This document shows positions 7,996-16,986 of a stretch of 64,000 nucleotides of DNA, piece after piece. Position 1 is the stretch's first letter. Each line of letters starts with the position of its first letter. Below the pieces are notes generated by a model. It saw only the letters and a list, made by a program, of their open reading frames with translations, had not been told where the DNA came from and ran no database searches. The position numbers were made by a program, and so were the translations under genes. This DNA is from Ensifer adhaerens (GTDB taxonomy: Bacteria > Pseudomonadota > Alphaproteobacteria > Rhizobiales > Rhizobiaceae): the NCBI RefSeq assembly GCF_000697965.2, contig NZ_CP015880.1, forward strand, positions 186,001 to 250,000, given 5' to 3'.

Positions 7996-8262
7996 ATGTC
8001 GGACGGAATGAACAGATTCTTGGGTGACTCGCCGCTGCGTGTGCTGGTCAAGCTCATCGTGGTGTCGATCCTCGTCGGCTTCGTGATGAGGATGTTCGGC
8101 TGGTATCCGACCGATATCTACTTCGCCGTCCGCAACTTCCTGCTCGACCTCTGGTACACCGGCTTTGCAGCGCTTGGTCGGGTCGGCGACTATCTGCTGC
8201 TCGGCGCCGTGATCGTTGTGCCGGCCTTCGTCATCCTGCGCGTCCTGAACTTTCGGCGTTGA
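7996..8262 (+). CDS. small two-helix membrane protein (DUF6460-like)
   Basis: An 88-residue protein with two predicted membrane helices (about residues 14-32 and 62-82), a conserved-looking Phe-Gly-Trp-Tyr-Pro-Thr-Asp-Ile stretch between them, and a basic C-terminal end. It resembles the small proteins I remember as DUF6460; function unknown. ATG at 7996 has AGGAGA 9 bases upstream. The stop is two bases before the ATG of the next gene, a lipoprotein, indicating co-transcription. Confidence 0.7.
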   Translation: MSDGMNRFLGDSPLRVLVKLIVVSILVGFVMRMFGWYPTDIYFAVRNFLLDLWYTGFAALGRVGDYLLLGAVIVVPAFVILRVLNFRR

Positions 8263-8264
8263 CG

Positions 8265-8768
8265 ATGCAGGACCGCCTTCTTCTGATCGAACGCCGCGGG
8301 CTGCTGCGTGCGACCGCCATCCTCTCGCTCGGCGCACTTGCCGGCTGCACGACGTCCAAGGTGCTGATGCCCGAAAGCGGCACCGGCAGCGACCAGACCG
8401 CAGCGAGCCTCGGTTATGTCAACAAGCTGCGCAAGGGCAAGGGCCTGACCGAGCTCGTCGCCGACCATGCGGCGTCCGTCGCTGCGATGAACCAGGCGGC
8501 GCGCATGGCCAAGGCCGGCAAGATGCAGCACCTGATCGGCTGGAACGACAGTTTCTACGACCGCATGAAGGGCCAGGGCGTGACGCTTCCGGCCGCCGAA
8601 AACATCGCCGTGGGCCAGGACGATGCCGAACGCGCCTATGACGCCTGGTACAGGTCGCCCAAGCATCTCGAAAACATGCTCGGCAATTACCGTGGCCTGG
8701 GCGTTGCCGTCGCGCAGAACGCAGCCTCCGGCAACCGTCCGTTCTGGGCGATGGTACTTTCGGGCTGA
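8265..8768 (+). CDS. CAP/SCP-domain lipoprotein
   Basis: This 167-residue protein has an arginine-containing signal sequence ending in the lipobox Leu-Ala-Gly-Cys (Cys about 28), predicting a lipid-anchored envelope protein. The rest is a short CAP (SCP/PR1/Tpx-1) domain with the landmark AENIAVGQ block, a His in the preceding helix and a His in SPKHLENML. CAP proteins bind lipids or Ca, and some have peptidase-like roles; the function here is unknown. ATG at 8265 is used, two bases after the preceding gene; a TTG at 8259 in the same frame would overlap it. Confidence 0.82.
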   Translation: MQDRLLLIERRGLLRATAILSLGALAGCTTSKVLMPESGTGSDQTAASLGYVNKLRKGKGLTELVADHAASVAAMNQAARMAKAGKMQHLIGWNDSFYDRMKGQGVTLPAAENIAVGQDDAERAYDAWYRSPKHLENMLGNYRGLGVAVAQNAASGNRPFWAMVLSG

Positions 8769-8795
8769 TAGCGTCCACATTCGTATGGAACTGCG

Positions 8796-8971
8796 CCCCT
8801 CATCCCCCTGCCCGGACAATCTCCCCGCAGGCGGGGAGACGGAGGCTTGCCGCGCCCTTCCAATTCACTGTGACTGATATCCGGACTTTCCTTCGGTCGA
8901 TGCCGGGGGTGACGTTGCGTTCGCCACGTCCCCTCTCCCCGCTTGCGGGGGAGAGGGCTAGGGTGAACGGC
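8796..8971. repeat. rhizobial intergenic mosaic element (RIME-like) with two palindromes
   Basis: This fills most of the gene-free stretch between the CAP lipoprotein and the MATE gene. It contains two strong hairpins: TCTCCCCGC / GCGGGGAGA at 8820-8839 with a 2-base loop, and CCCTCTCCCCGC with GCGGGGGAGAGGG at 8931-8957. The CCCCTCAT start and GAGAGGGCTAGGGTGA end are typical of repeated mosaic elements in Rhizobiaceae intergenic regions. No gene is seen inside. Confidence 0.7.
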
Positions 8972-9077
8972 TCTTGCCGCATTGGGACGTTTTCGCCGAG
9001 CTGCACGACGCGCTTGCATCCCCCCATGCTCATTCCCTAAAACGGTCATCTCTCACCTACCACGCCCGGACCGTTCG

Positions 9078-10433
9078 ATGACCGCCTCTTCCGCCTCGCC
9101 GAGCGACGCTGCCGGCCCGTTCCATGTCACCCATCGGCTGATCCTGGCGATCGCGCTGCCGATGACGCTCGGCTTTCTGACGACGCCTTTGCTTGGCCTC
9201 GTCGATACTGCCGTTGTCGGCCGCATGGGGCAGGCAACCTTGCTGGCGGGCCTTGCCGTCGGCGCCATCCTGTTCGACCTGATCTTCACCAGCTTCAACT
9301 TCCTGCGGGCAGCGACCACGGGCCTGGTTGCCCAGGCCTATGGCCGCGGCGACCGGCGCGAGCAGCAGGCGGTGTTCTGGCGCTCGCTGATCATCGCGCT
9401 CGTTTGCGGCACGATCAGCCTGCTCGTTTCGCCGGTGCTTTTGTCCGGCGGCCTCTGGCTGATGGGACCGGAGCCTGAAGTGGCTGATGTCACCAGCACC
9501 TACTTTCTCTGTCGCATCCTTTCGGCACCGGCGGCGCTTGCCAACTACGCCATCCTTGGCTTCGTGCTCGGCCGCGGCGAAGGCACCATCGGGTTGATGC
9601 TGCAGACGCTGATCAACGGCATCAACATCGTGCTGTCGATCCTGCTCGGCCTGGTGTTCGGCTGGGGTGTTATGGGGGTGGCGCTGGCGACCGTTACCGG
9701 CGAGGTGATCGGGTCTCTCGCCGGATTTGCCATCGTCTATGGCCGTTTCGACAGAAAGGATGCGCCAAGCTGGGCCGAGATCTTCGATCGCGAGCGGCTG
9801 AAGCCGCTTTTCGGCCTCAACCGCGACATCATGATCCGCTCGTTCCTGCTTCTGGCCGCCTTCACGCTGATGACCCGCATCGGCACCGCCTTCGGGCCTG
9901 TGACGCTTGCCGCCAATGCGGTGCTAATGACGATCTTCCTCGTTGCCGGCTACTATCTCGACGGCCTTGCCAATGCGGCGGAACAGCTCATCGGCCGCTC
10001 GATCGGCGCCGGTTACCGCCCGGCCTTCGACCGTGCGCTGCGGCTGACGGCGGCCTGGTCGCTGGGGCTTGCACTGGTGACGACCGTTGCCTTCCTGCTG
10101 TTCGGCGGCAGGCTCATCGATCTTCTGACGACGGCCCCGGATGTTCGCGCGGCGGCTTACGAATATCTGCCCTGGGCCGCAGTGACGGCGATGACCGGCG
10201 CGCTCGCCTTCCTGATGGACGGCGTCTTCATCGGCGCCACATGGTCGCGCGAGATGCGCAACATGATGCTGGCGGCCTTTGTCGGTTATGCCGCAGCGCT
10301 CGCCGTGCTGGTCCCCGCCTTCGGCAATCATGGCCTGTGGGCGGGGCTCAACCTGTTCCTGTTAATGCGCGGGCTGTTCCTCTTGTCGCGGATCCCGATG
10401 AAGGCGCGTCAGACGTTCCTGCCGGCCCAGTAG
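9078..10433 (+). CDS. MATE-family multidrug/Na+ efflux transporter
   Basis: This 451-residue, twelve-helix membrane protein has the repeated MATE halves: LIDTAVVG-like LVDTAVVGRMG near residue 37 in the first half and a matching GLANAAEQLIGRSIGAG block in the second. The family exports cationic drugs or metabolites in exchange for Na+ or H+. It is the NorM/DinF-like branch by size. ATG at 9078 is chosen because it precedes the first conserved helix; the frame runs upstream into the repeat element. Its last 25 bases overlap the convergent pyrD. Confidence 0.88.
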   Translation: MTASSASPSDAAGPFHVTHRLILAIALPMTLGFLTTPLLGLVDTAVVGRMGQATLLAGLAVGAILFDLIFTSFNFLRAATTGLVAQAYGRGDRREQQAVFWRSLIIALVCGTISLLVSPVLLSGGLWLMGPEPEVADVTSTYFLCRILSAPAALANYAILGFVLGRGEGTIGLMLQTLINGINIVLSILLGLVFGWGVMGVALATVTGEVIGSLAGFAIVYGRFDRKDAPSWAEIFDRERLKPLFGLNRDIMIRSFLLLAAFTLMTRIGTAFGPVTLAANAVLMTIFLVAGYYLDGLANAAEQLIGRSIGAGYRPAFDRALRLTAAWSLGLALVTTVAFLLFGGRLIDLLTTAPDVRAAAYEYLPWAAVTAMTGALAFLMDGVFIGATWSREMRNMMLAAFVGYAAALAVLVPAFGNHGLWAGLNLFLLMRGLFLLSRIPMKARQTFLPAQ

Positions 10434-11494
10434 TCGAGACGGCTGTCGCGGATATCGCGGATCGAGGTGAGACGCTCGCGCTCACAGAGATCCGAGAGGC
10501 CACGTACGATGCGGTCCGGCAGGGCAGGGCCCTCATAGACCATGCAGGAATAGAGCTGAACCAGATCGGCGCCGGCGCGGATCTTTTCGGCCGCGGTTTC
10601 GGCCGAGCTGACACCGCCAACGCCGATGATCGGCAGCTTCGGGCCGACACGCTTGCGCATGCGGGCAAGCACCGCCGTCGACTTTTCAAACAGTGGCTTG
10701 CCCGAGAGGCCACCGGACTCCTTCGCTTGGGCCTGATCCTTGAGGCCGTCGCGCGAAAGCGTCGTGTTGGAGACGATCAGGCCGTCGAGATTGTGTGCCA
10801 GCACTTCGGCAGCGATATCGTCCATGCCTTCTTCGGTGAGATCGGGCGCGATCTTCAGGAAGACGGGAACACGGCGATTGCTGCGCAGCGCCTCTTCGTC
10901 GCGCGCGGCAAGCACCGCCGACAACAGGGCGGCGAGACTTTCGCGCGCCTGCAGGTCGCGCAGACCCGGCGTGTTCGGCGAGGAGATGTTGGCGGTGAAA
11001 TAGCGGGCGACCGAGTAGAACGTATGGATGCCGCTGACATAGTCGGCGATGCGGTCGGCGCTGTCCTTGTTGGCGCCGATATTGACGCCGATCAGCGCAT
11101 CGCGCGAACAGGCCTTCAGCCGCGCCAGCGCTGCGCCATGGCCTTCATTGTTGAAGCCGAGGCGATTGATCACCGCTTCGTCCTCGACCAGGCGGAAAAT
11201 GCGCGGCTTGTCGTTGCCTGCCTGCGGCTTCGGCGTGACGGTGCCGATCTCGGTGAAACCGAAGCCGATCTTCAGCAGTGCTTCCGGCACCTCTGCATTC
11301 TTGTCGTAGCCGGCCGCCATGCCGATCGGGTTCGGAAAAACGATGCCAGCGACTGTCTGCGCAAGCCGCTTGTCGGCCTTGGCGGGACAGTTCGGCACGA
11401 GCCCGGTCTTCAGCGCCTTGATCGAAAGGCCGTGCGCGGCCTCCGGATCGAAGAGGAAAAGGCCGCGGCGGGCAAGGCTGGTCAGCGGGTTCAT
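10409..11494 (-). CDS. pyrD: dihydroorotate dehydrogenase (quinone), class 2
   Basis: This 361-residue protein oxidises dihydroorotate to orotate in pyrimidine synthesis, passing electrons to the quinone pool at the inner membrane. Visible class 2 features are the N-terminal membrane-associating helices, FPNPIGMAAGYDKNAEV, VGFTEIGTVTPKPQ-like FTEIGTVTPKPQ, NRLGFNNEG, NISSPNTPGLR with the catalytic Ser region, KIAPDL and the C-terminal FMN site VGGVSSAE and QLYSCMVYEGP. Its ATG overlaps the stop of the upstream DUF952 gene (ATGA), so the two are coupled. Confidence 0.95.
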   Translation of the reverse strand: MNPLTSLARRGLFLFDPEAAHGLSIKALKTGLVPNCPAKADKRLAQTVAGIVFPNPIGMAAGYDKNAEVPEALLKIGFGFTEIGTVTPKPQAGNDKPRIFRLVEDEAVINRLGFNNEGHGAALARLKACSRDALIGVNIGANKDSADRIADYVSGIHTFYSVARYFTANISSPNTPGLRDLQARESLAALLSAVLAARDEEALRSNRRVPVFLKIAPDLTEEGMDDIAAEVLAHNLDGLIVSNTTLSRDGLKDQAQAKESGGLSGKPLFEKSTAVLARMRKRVGPKLPIIGVGGVSSAETAAEKIRAGADLVQLYSCMVYEGPALPDRIVRGLSDLCERERLTSIRDIRDSRLDYWAGRNV

Positions 11495-11838
11495 GCATCA
11501 AGTTCCGGGAAGATATGCGCGCCGTCGGCGCCGAGCGGCAGGGGCTTTTCCCAGAGAACGGCCGACAGGAAGAGGGGGGCATAGAGATGTGGGAAGAGGG
11601 CGCCGCCGCGCGAGGGTTCATAGACCAGCTCTTCGCCAAGTGCGTCGCCGTCGACGGCGACCAGAAGCAGGCCTTCCTGTCCCTCGAAGTAGCGCGCTGC
11701 CGTCTCGACCACCTGTTCACCGGTCGAAAAATGGACGTAACCGTCGGCGAGATCGACCGGCGCGCCGTCGAAGCGCCCGCTGCGCTTGGCTTCCTGCCAC
11801 AGCAATGCCGGAACGATTTTGTAGATGATGGAACTCAT
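11491..11838 (-). CDS. DUF952 family protein
   Basis: A 115-residue protein that begins with Tyr-Lys-Ile-Val-Pro and contains the conserved DLADGYVHFST motif with its His, then a Val-Asp-x-Asp-Ala-Leu-Gly segment and an FPHLYAPL motif; these are hallmarks of DUF952. The biochemical role is unknown. ATG at 11838 opens the domain; in-frame upstream residues look non-coding. Its TGA overlaps the pyrD ATG, giving a two-gene operon common in Rhizobiales. Confidence 0.82.
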   Translation of the reverse strand: MSSIIYKIVPALLWQEAKRSGRFDGAPVDLADGYVHFSTGEQVVETAARYFEGQEGLLLVAVDGDALGEELVYEPSRGGALFPHLYAPLFLSAVLWEKPLPLGADGAHIFPELDA

Positions 11839-12007
11839 GGTGCCCGTCTGTCCCCGTAATCTTCTGTCGTGGCCTTGCCGTAAATATCGGCGATTGTCCA
11901 TCGCAGAAGGACGACGATTCGCGCATAATCGGCGGTGAAGACCGATTTCGCTCTTCTCGTTCGCGCACATGTGATGTTCCGACAAGGATCGTAACGGAGA
12001 AGATGTC

Positions 12008-12427
12008 ATGAAAAACGCTGCTGCCATACTTCTGTTCGGTACCGGATTGGCTCTGGCCGGCGGCGCCAGCGCGCAGGATCCGTCTCCCGGACGCTACAGC
12101 ATGCAGAAGTCCGACACCGGTATCGCCCGGCTCGATACCCAGACCGGCGAGGTATCGCTCTGCCAGGAGAAGGACGGCCAGTTGGTGTGCCGCATGGCCG
12201 CCGACGAGCGGGCCGCTTTTGAACAGGAGTTGGACCTCCTGACGAAGCGGGTCGATGCCTTGGAAAAGGCGGCCAAAGCCGGTGAAAGTGTCGCAAAACA
12301 GGACCTTCCGGCTGAGGAAGAGATTGACCGGGCAATGGGCATCATGGAAAGAATGATGCGTAGGTTCATGGATATCGTGAAGGATCTCGAAGGCAGCGAC
12401 CCCGCTCAGGAGCCGCAGAAGACCTGA
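12008..12427 (+). CDS. periplasmic protein of unknown function
   Basis: A 139-residue protein with a clear signal peptide cleaved after Ala-Ser-Ala (about residue 22). The mature part has two cysteines (in SLCQE and LVCRM) that may form a disulfide in the periplasm, followed by an amphipathic, probably coiled-coil stretch at about 65-125 and an acidic tail. ACGGAGAAG precedes the ATG by a few bases. I do not recognise a named family. It lies 81 bases upstream of a LuxR-type response regulator on the same strand, so it might be co-transcribed with it. Confidence 0.7.
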   Translation: MKNAAAILLFGTGLALAGGASAQDPSPGRYSMQKSDTGIARLDTQTGEVSLCQEKDGQLVCRMAADERAAFEQELDLLTKRVDALEKAAKAGESVAKQDLPAEEEIDRAMGIMERMMRRFMDIVKDLEGSDPAQEPQKT

Positions 12428-12508
12428 GTTTCCGGATCGGCCATGCGGGATGCGGATCGGCGCGTGGGGGCGTGCAGATTTCAGCCCGGGCTCTTGGGAG
12501 GGAGCAGC

Positions 12509-13159
12509 ATGACACCGGACATGACCATCATCATCGCGGACGACCATCCGCTGTTTCGGGGCGCAATGCGCCAGGCACTGAGCGGCGTGGACGGCGCGCC
12601 CGCCATCGTCGAAGCCGGCGATTTCGCAGCCGCGCGCAAGGCGGCGGCCGACAACCCTGACGCCGATCTCATGCTGCTCGACCTGACCATGCCCGGCGTC
12701 AGCGGGCTTTCCGGCCTGATTGCACTTCGCGCCGAATTTCCGAGCCTGCCGGTCATGGTGGTTTCCGCCCATGACGACCCGGCGACGATCCATCGCGCGC
12801 TCGATCTCGGCGCGTCCGGCTTTCTTTCGAAATCGGCCGGCATCGAGGAAATCCGCGAGGGGATCGAGAAGGTGATGGCCGGCGAGGTCTTCGTTCCCGC
12901 GGGCTACGATCAGGCCCAGGAATACGAACCCGAGGTCGCCGATCTGCTCCAGCGCCTGCAGACCTTGACGCCGCAACAGTCCCGCGTGCTCAGTATGCTC
13001 GGCGAGGGCCTGCTCAACAAGCAGATCGCCTACGAACTCGGCGTCTCCGAGGCGACGATCAAGGCGCATGTCTCGGCGATCCTGCTAAAGCTCAATGTCG
13101 ACAGCCGCACCCAGGCGGTCATCCAGCTTTCGAAGATCGGCACCGTCGCCGCCGCCTGA
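12509..13159 (+). CDS. NarL/LuxR-family response regulator (CrbR/ErdR-like)
   Basis: This 216-residue protein has a receiver domain (residues about 5-120; acidic pair in IIADDHP, phospho-acceptor Asp in LLDLTMP, Ser/Thr and Lys in VVSAHD and FLSKSAG) and a C-terminal LuxR helix-turn-helix (LTPQQSRVLSMLGEGLLNKQ onward). ATG at 12509 has GGGAGGGAG upstream. It converges with a hybrid histidine kinase that carries a solute-transporter domain, 62 bases away. That combination is the CrbSR (MxtR/ErdR) pair, known in gammaproteobacteria to control acetyl-CoA synthetase and acetate use; applying it here is inference. Confidence 0.88.
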   Translation: MTPDMTIIIADDHPLFRGAMRQALSGVDGAPAIVEAGDFAAARKAAADNPDADLMLLDLTMPGVSGLSGLIALRAEFPSLPVMVVSAHDDPATIHRALDLGASGFLSKSAGIEEIREGIEKVMAGEVFVPAGYDQAQEYEPEVADLLQRLQTLTPQQSRVLSMLGEGLLNKQIAYELGVSEATIKAHVSAILLKLNVDSRTQAVIQLSKIGTVAAA

Positions 13160-13221
13160 TGCGGCCGGCCTTGGCTTTGTGATTTCTCTCGTCCCAGGCG
13201 GCCCCACAACGTGGGAGCCGT

Positions 13222-16200
13222 TCATTCCGCAGCCGTTCGTGCCGCCGTCGAAAGTTGCGTCAGCCAGGCGCGCATCGCCGCCGGGCGCACCGGCTTGTTC
13301 TGGATCGCGATGCCGTCGCGTTCGGCCGCGGCGCGCACTTCCGGCGAGCGGTCAGCCGTCACGAGCAGCGCCGGCGTCGCTTCGCCGGTCGATGCCCGAA
13401 TGCGGGCGACCGCCTCGATGCCGGTCCCGTCGTCGAGGTGATAATCGGCGATGACGGCGTGTGGCTTCTCGCCGGGCTCCACGCCGAATTCGGAACAGGC
13501 AGAAAGCGATTCCGCCGTACTGACGATACAGCCCCAACCTGACAGCAGCACCCGCATACCCTCGAGGATCCGCGGTTCGTTGTCGATGCAGAGCACCCGC
13601 AGGCCGTTCAGCGCCTCGCTTGCCTTGCTCTGCGGCACCGGACGGACAGCGACCCGTTCGCCGGCGCTGGCATCAAGCGGCAGGGTCACCTTGAAGCCCG
13701 TGCCCTTGCCGGGAGTCGATTGCAGGCTGACGGGATGGTTGAGCACGCGCGAGATGCGGTCGACGATCGAAAGGCCGAGCCCAAGACCGGACGCCGTGCG
13801 GGCGCCTTCGTCGAGCCGGGCGAATTCCTTGAAGACGGTGCGGAACTTCGACTGGGGAATGCCGATGCCGGAATCGAGCACTTCGATCGTCGCCATGGCG
13901 CCATGTCTGCGCACCCCGACGAGCACCTTGCCGGCCAGGGTGTATTTGATCGCGTTGGAGACCAGGTTCTGGACGACGCGGCGCAGCAGGTTCGGATCGC
14001 TGCGCACGACGAGCGATGTCGGCATGATAATGAGTTCGAGATCCTTGGCCCGCGCCATCGGGGCGAAATCGGTCTCGATCCTTCTGAGCAGCTCGTTGAG
14101 CGGAACGGACTGTATCCGCGCCTTCATGGCGCCGGTGTCGAGGCGCGATATGTCGAGCACGGCACCGAGGATGGCCTCGACCGATTCCAGCGAGGAATCG
14201 ATGTTTTCGACCAGCGTGCTGTTGTCGGACTCGCCGAGCCGCTCGACGAGCGACGAGGAATAGAGGCGGGCGGCGTTCAGCGGCTGCAGGATATCGTGGC
14301 CGGCGGCGGCGAAGAACCGGGTCTTGCCGATATTGGCCTCTTCCGCGGCCGCGCGCGCCTCGGCGAGCTCCCGGTTCACCCGGGTCAATTCGCCGGTGCG
14401 CTCGGCCACGCGCAGTTCCAGTGTCTCGTTCGCCTGCTTCAGCGCCATGTCGGCGGCGACGCGCTGGGTGATGTCGGTATAGGTGGTGACGATGCCTTTG
14501 TCGGGCATGGCGTTGGTGCGCACTTCGATGATGCGCTCGCCGTTGCCCAGTTCGAGCAGGAAGGGTTTGTCGAGCGTCAGGAAGTTGGCGATCAGCCCCT
14601 TTTCCTGATCCTTGCGAATATCGCCGCGCTTGGTGAGGATCGAGACGATATCGGCCAGCGGGAAGCCGACCTGGCCGGCTGCCTCCGGCAGGTCGAGAAG
14701 CTGGCGGAAGCGCCGGTTCCAGATGATCAGGTTGTTGGCATTGTCGAAGACGGCGATGCCCTGGTCCATCTGCGAGAGCGCAGTCTGCAGCATATCCTGA
14801 TTGTATTGCAGCGCCTCACTCGCCTGGTCGAGCAGCCAGGCCGTTTCGGACGATGTGTCGTCGCCGCGCTGCAGCGCCAGGGAAAGCACCAGCCGGGCGG
14901 AGGACGAGCCGATGGCGCTGCCGAGCAGTTGCTCGGAGAAATGCACCACGGCCATGTCGGCTGGCGCATTGTCGTCCAGCCAGCGGCCGGTCTGGCGCTC
15001 GTACGTATGGAACGAGCGCTGCATGCGCTCAGCACCCATGTAACGGGCGATCGTCGCCTTGAGGTCGCGCACCGTGACCTTGGTCTTGCGGCCGCGAAAG
15101 GCGCCTTCGGTTCGCGACCGCCGGGTGATGAACACGCCGGCCTGGAAGCGTTCGATCGGCTTCGGTGTGCGGGTCAGCGATCCGAGGATATAGGTGGCGC
15201 AGTTGACGAGCAGGCTGAGTGCCGTCGCGTTCACCAGCGGATCGGCGTTGGGGCCGGAGAAGAGGTCGGTGAACGGCAACAGGAAGCTTAAGACCGTCGT
15301 CGCCACATGGGAATTGTCGGGTCCGCCGAGGCTCGGCAGGAAGAGCAGATAGGCCCAGACGAGGAAGCCCGAGACCATGCCGGTGATCGCGCCGCGGGCA
15401 TTGGCCTGTCGCCAGATGAGGCCGCCGAGCAGCGCCGGCGCCATCTGCGAGATGGCGACGAAAGACAGAAGGCCGAGCGAGGCGAGGCCGGCGCTGATAT
15501 CGGCGGAGCGGTAGTAGCCATAGCCGAGCAACAACACCACGAAGATCGCTGAACGGCGGATGTTGAGCAGCGTTCCCGCGAGGTTTTCCTGCAAGCCGCC
15601 GCGCTGGCTGAGGTTGCGGCGCAGGAACACCGGCATGACGATATCGTTGGAGATCATGATCGACAGCGCCACGGATGCGACGATCACCATCGCGGTCGCT
15701 GCCGAAAAACCGCCGATGAAGGTGATCAGCGTCAGCACCGGCAGGCCGTTGGCGAGCGGCAAGGTCAGCAGGTAGAGATCCGCGTCGCCGGAACCGGAAA
15801 AGGTGAGGATGCCGGCTATCGCGATCGGCAGCACGAAGAGATTGATGCCGATCAGGTAGAGCGGAAAGAGGATGCCGGCGGTGCGAAGCTCGCCTTCGGT
15901 GCGGTTTTCGACGACCGTCACGTGGAACTGCCTGGGCAGCATGATGATCGCGAAAGCCGACGTGACGATCAACAGCACCCAACGGGCGATAGGGGTCTCG
16001 TAGGAGAGCGCCGACTGCACGGCGGGGCTCTCTGCAGCCAGCGACCACAGGTGAGCCGGTCCGTTGAAGATGACGAAGACGATGTAGAAGCCGGCGGTGA
16101 CGAGCGCCACCAGCTTGACCAGCGATTCCATCGCGATCGCAAGGATCAGCCCGTCCTGGTGCTCCGTTGCGTCCGTATGGCGCGTGCCGAAGACGATGGC

Positions 16201-16725
16201 GAAGCAGGCGAGAAACAATGTGACGAGCAGGGGAAGATCGACGTAGCTCTGCCCGGCGCCGATGCCGTAGTCGCTGGTGTTGATCATCGCTGCGACCGAG
16301 CTCGAAATCGCCTTCAGCTGCAGCGCGATATAGGGAATGGCGCCGACCAGCGAGATCAGCGCGACGATGGCGGCCACCGCCGGGTTCTTGCCGTAGCGGG
16401 CGGCGATGAAGTCGGCGACGGAGGTCAGCTTCTCGGTTTTGGCAAGGCGGATGATCTTGCGGATCAGCGGCATGCCGAGCGTGAACATCAGGATCGGGCC
16501 GATATAGATGCCGGTGAACTCGAGTCCGCGTTCGGCAGCAAGGCCGATGCCGCCGAAATAGGTCCAGGACGTGCAATAGATGGCAAGGCTCAGCGCATAG
16601 ACGAGCGGTCTGCCCTTCAGCGCAGCGCTGTTCCTCCTGGCCCGCCGGTCGCCATAGCTAGCCACTGCAAACAGCAGCAGCAGATAGGCGAAGGCCGAGG
16701 CAAAGATGACCGAACCCGAAAGCAT
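13222..16725 (-). CDS. sodium:solute symporter-fused hybrid sensor histidine kinase (CrbS-like)
   Basis: The 1167 residues are arranged as follows: an SLC5/PutP-like transporter of about 13 helices (1-500), a STAC-like linker around VTVRDLKATIARYMGAE, a PAS domain near 640-750 (DQGIAVFDNANN), a coiled coil, a HisKA domain with phospho-His about 810 in AAGHDILQPLNA, an HATPase domain (N box SNAIKYT, G boxes DSGIGIP and GLGLGLSI) and a C-terminal receiver with Asp about 1094 in IADYHLDDG. This is the CrbS/CbrA architecture, coupling solute transport or sensing to phosphorelay. The facing LuxR-type regulator is its likely partner. Start ATG at 16725 opens the first helix. Confidence 0.92.
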   Translation of the reverse strand: MLSGSVIFASAFAYLLLLFAVASYGDRRARRNSAALKGRPLVYALSLAIYCTSWTYFGGIGLAAERGLEFTGIYIGPILMFTLGMPLIRKIIRLAKTEKLTSVADFIAARYGKNPAVAAIVALISLVGAIPYIALQLKAISSSVAAMINTSDYGIGAGQSYVDLPLLVTLFLACFAIVFGTRHTDATEHQDGLILAIAMESLVKLVALVTAGFYIVFVIFNGPAHLWSLAAESPAVQSALSYETPIARWVLLIVTSAFAIIMLPRQFHVTVVENRTEGELRTAGILFPLYLIGINLFVLPIAIAGILTFSGSGDADLYLLTLPLANGLPVLTLITFIGGFSAATAMVIVASVALSIMISNDIVMPVFLRRNLSQRGGLQENLAGTLLNIRRSAIFVVLLLGYGYYRSADISAGLASLGLLSFVAISQMAPALLGGLIWRQANARGAITGMVSGFLVWAYLLFLPSLGGPDNSHVATTVLSFLLPFTDLFSGPNADPLVNATALSLLVNCATYILGSLTRTPKPIERFQAGVFITRRSRTEGAFRGRKTKVTVRDLKATIARYMGAERMQRSFHTYERQTGRWLDDNAPADMAVVHFSEQLLGSAIGSSSARLVLSLALQRGDDTSSETAWLLDQASEALQYNQDMLQTALSQMDQGIAVFDNANNLIIWNRRFRQLLDLPEAAGQVGFPLADIVSILTKRGDIRKDQEKGLIANFLTLDKPFLLELGNGERIIEVRTNAMPDKGIVTTYTDITQRVAADMALKQANETLELRVAERTGELTRVNRELAEARAAAEEANIGKTRFFAAAGHDILQPLNAARLYSSSLVERLGESDNSTLVENIDSSLESVEAILGAVLDISRLDTGAMKARIQSVPLNELLRRIETDFAPMARAKDLELIIMPTSLVVRSDPNLLRRVVQNLVSNAIKYTLAGKVLVGVRRHGAMATIEVLDSGIGIPQSKFRTVFKEFARLDEGARTASGLGLGLSIVDRISRVLNHPVSLQSTPGKGTGFKVTLPLDASAGERVAVRPVPQSKASEALNGLRVLCIDNEPRILEGMRVLLSGWGCIVSTAESLSACSEFGVEPGEKPHAVIADYHLDDGTGIEAVARIRASTGEATPALLVTADRSPEVRAAAERDGIAIQNKPVRPAAMRAWLTQLSTAARTAAE

Positions 16726-16986
16726 GCCTCATTCCTCCAGGGCGGAGCATAGGACAAGTCCGCCGGGTTGAGAATTGCCTGCCGCATGAGTCTTAAGTTC
16801 AAGGCTCGACACGAGAAATCGGTGTACAGCACAGGCTGCCTTCCCGTTCCTGCTCCATCCGCTGCCAATTGACCAAAGGCAAAGAAAGGTTTTCTCGCTG
16901 CCCGCTTTGGTTTAGTTTCCGTAAACGCTTGCAGCGCGGGACAGCGCCGCCGGCCGTTTTCAAACGGGGATAATACGGAGAGATTT

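Noticed and set aside
10241..11584. 447-codon plus-strand frame over pyrD
   Set aside because: Shadow of pyrD on the minus strand; pyrD motifs are complete.
13720..15291. 523-codon open frame on the plus strand
   Set aside because: Antisense of the hybrid histidine kinase; no recognisable domain.
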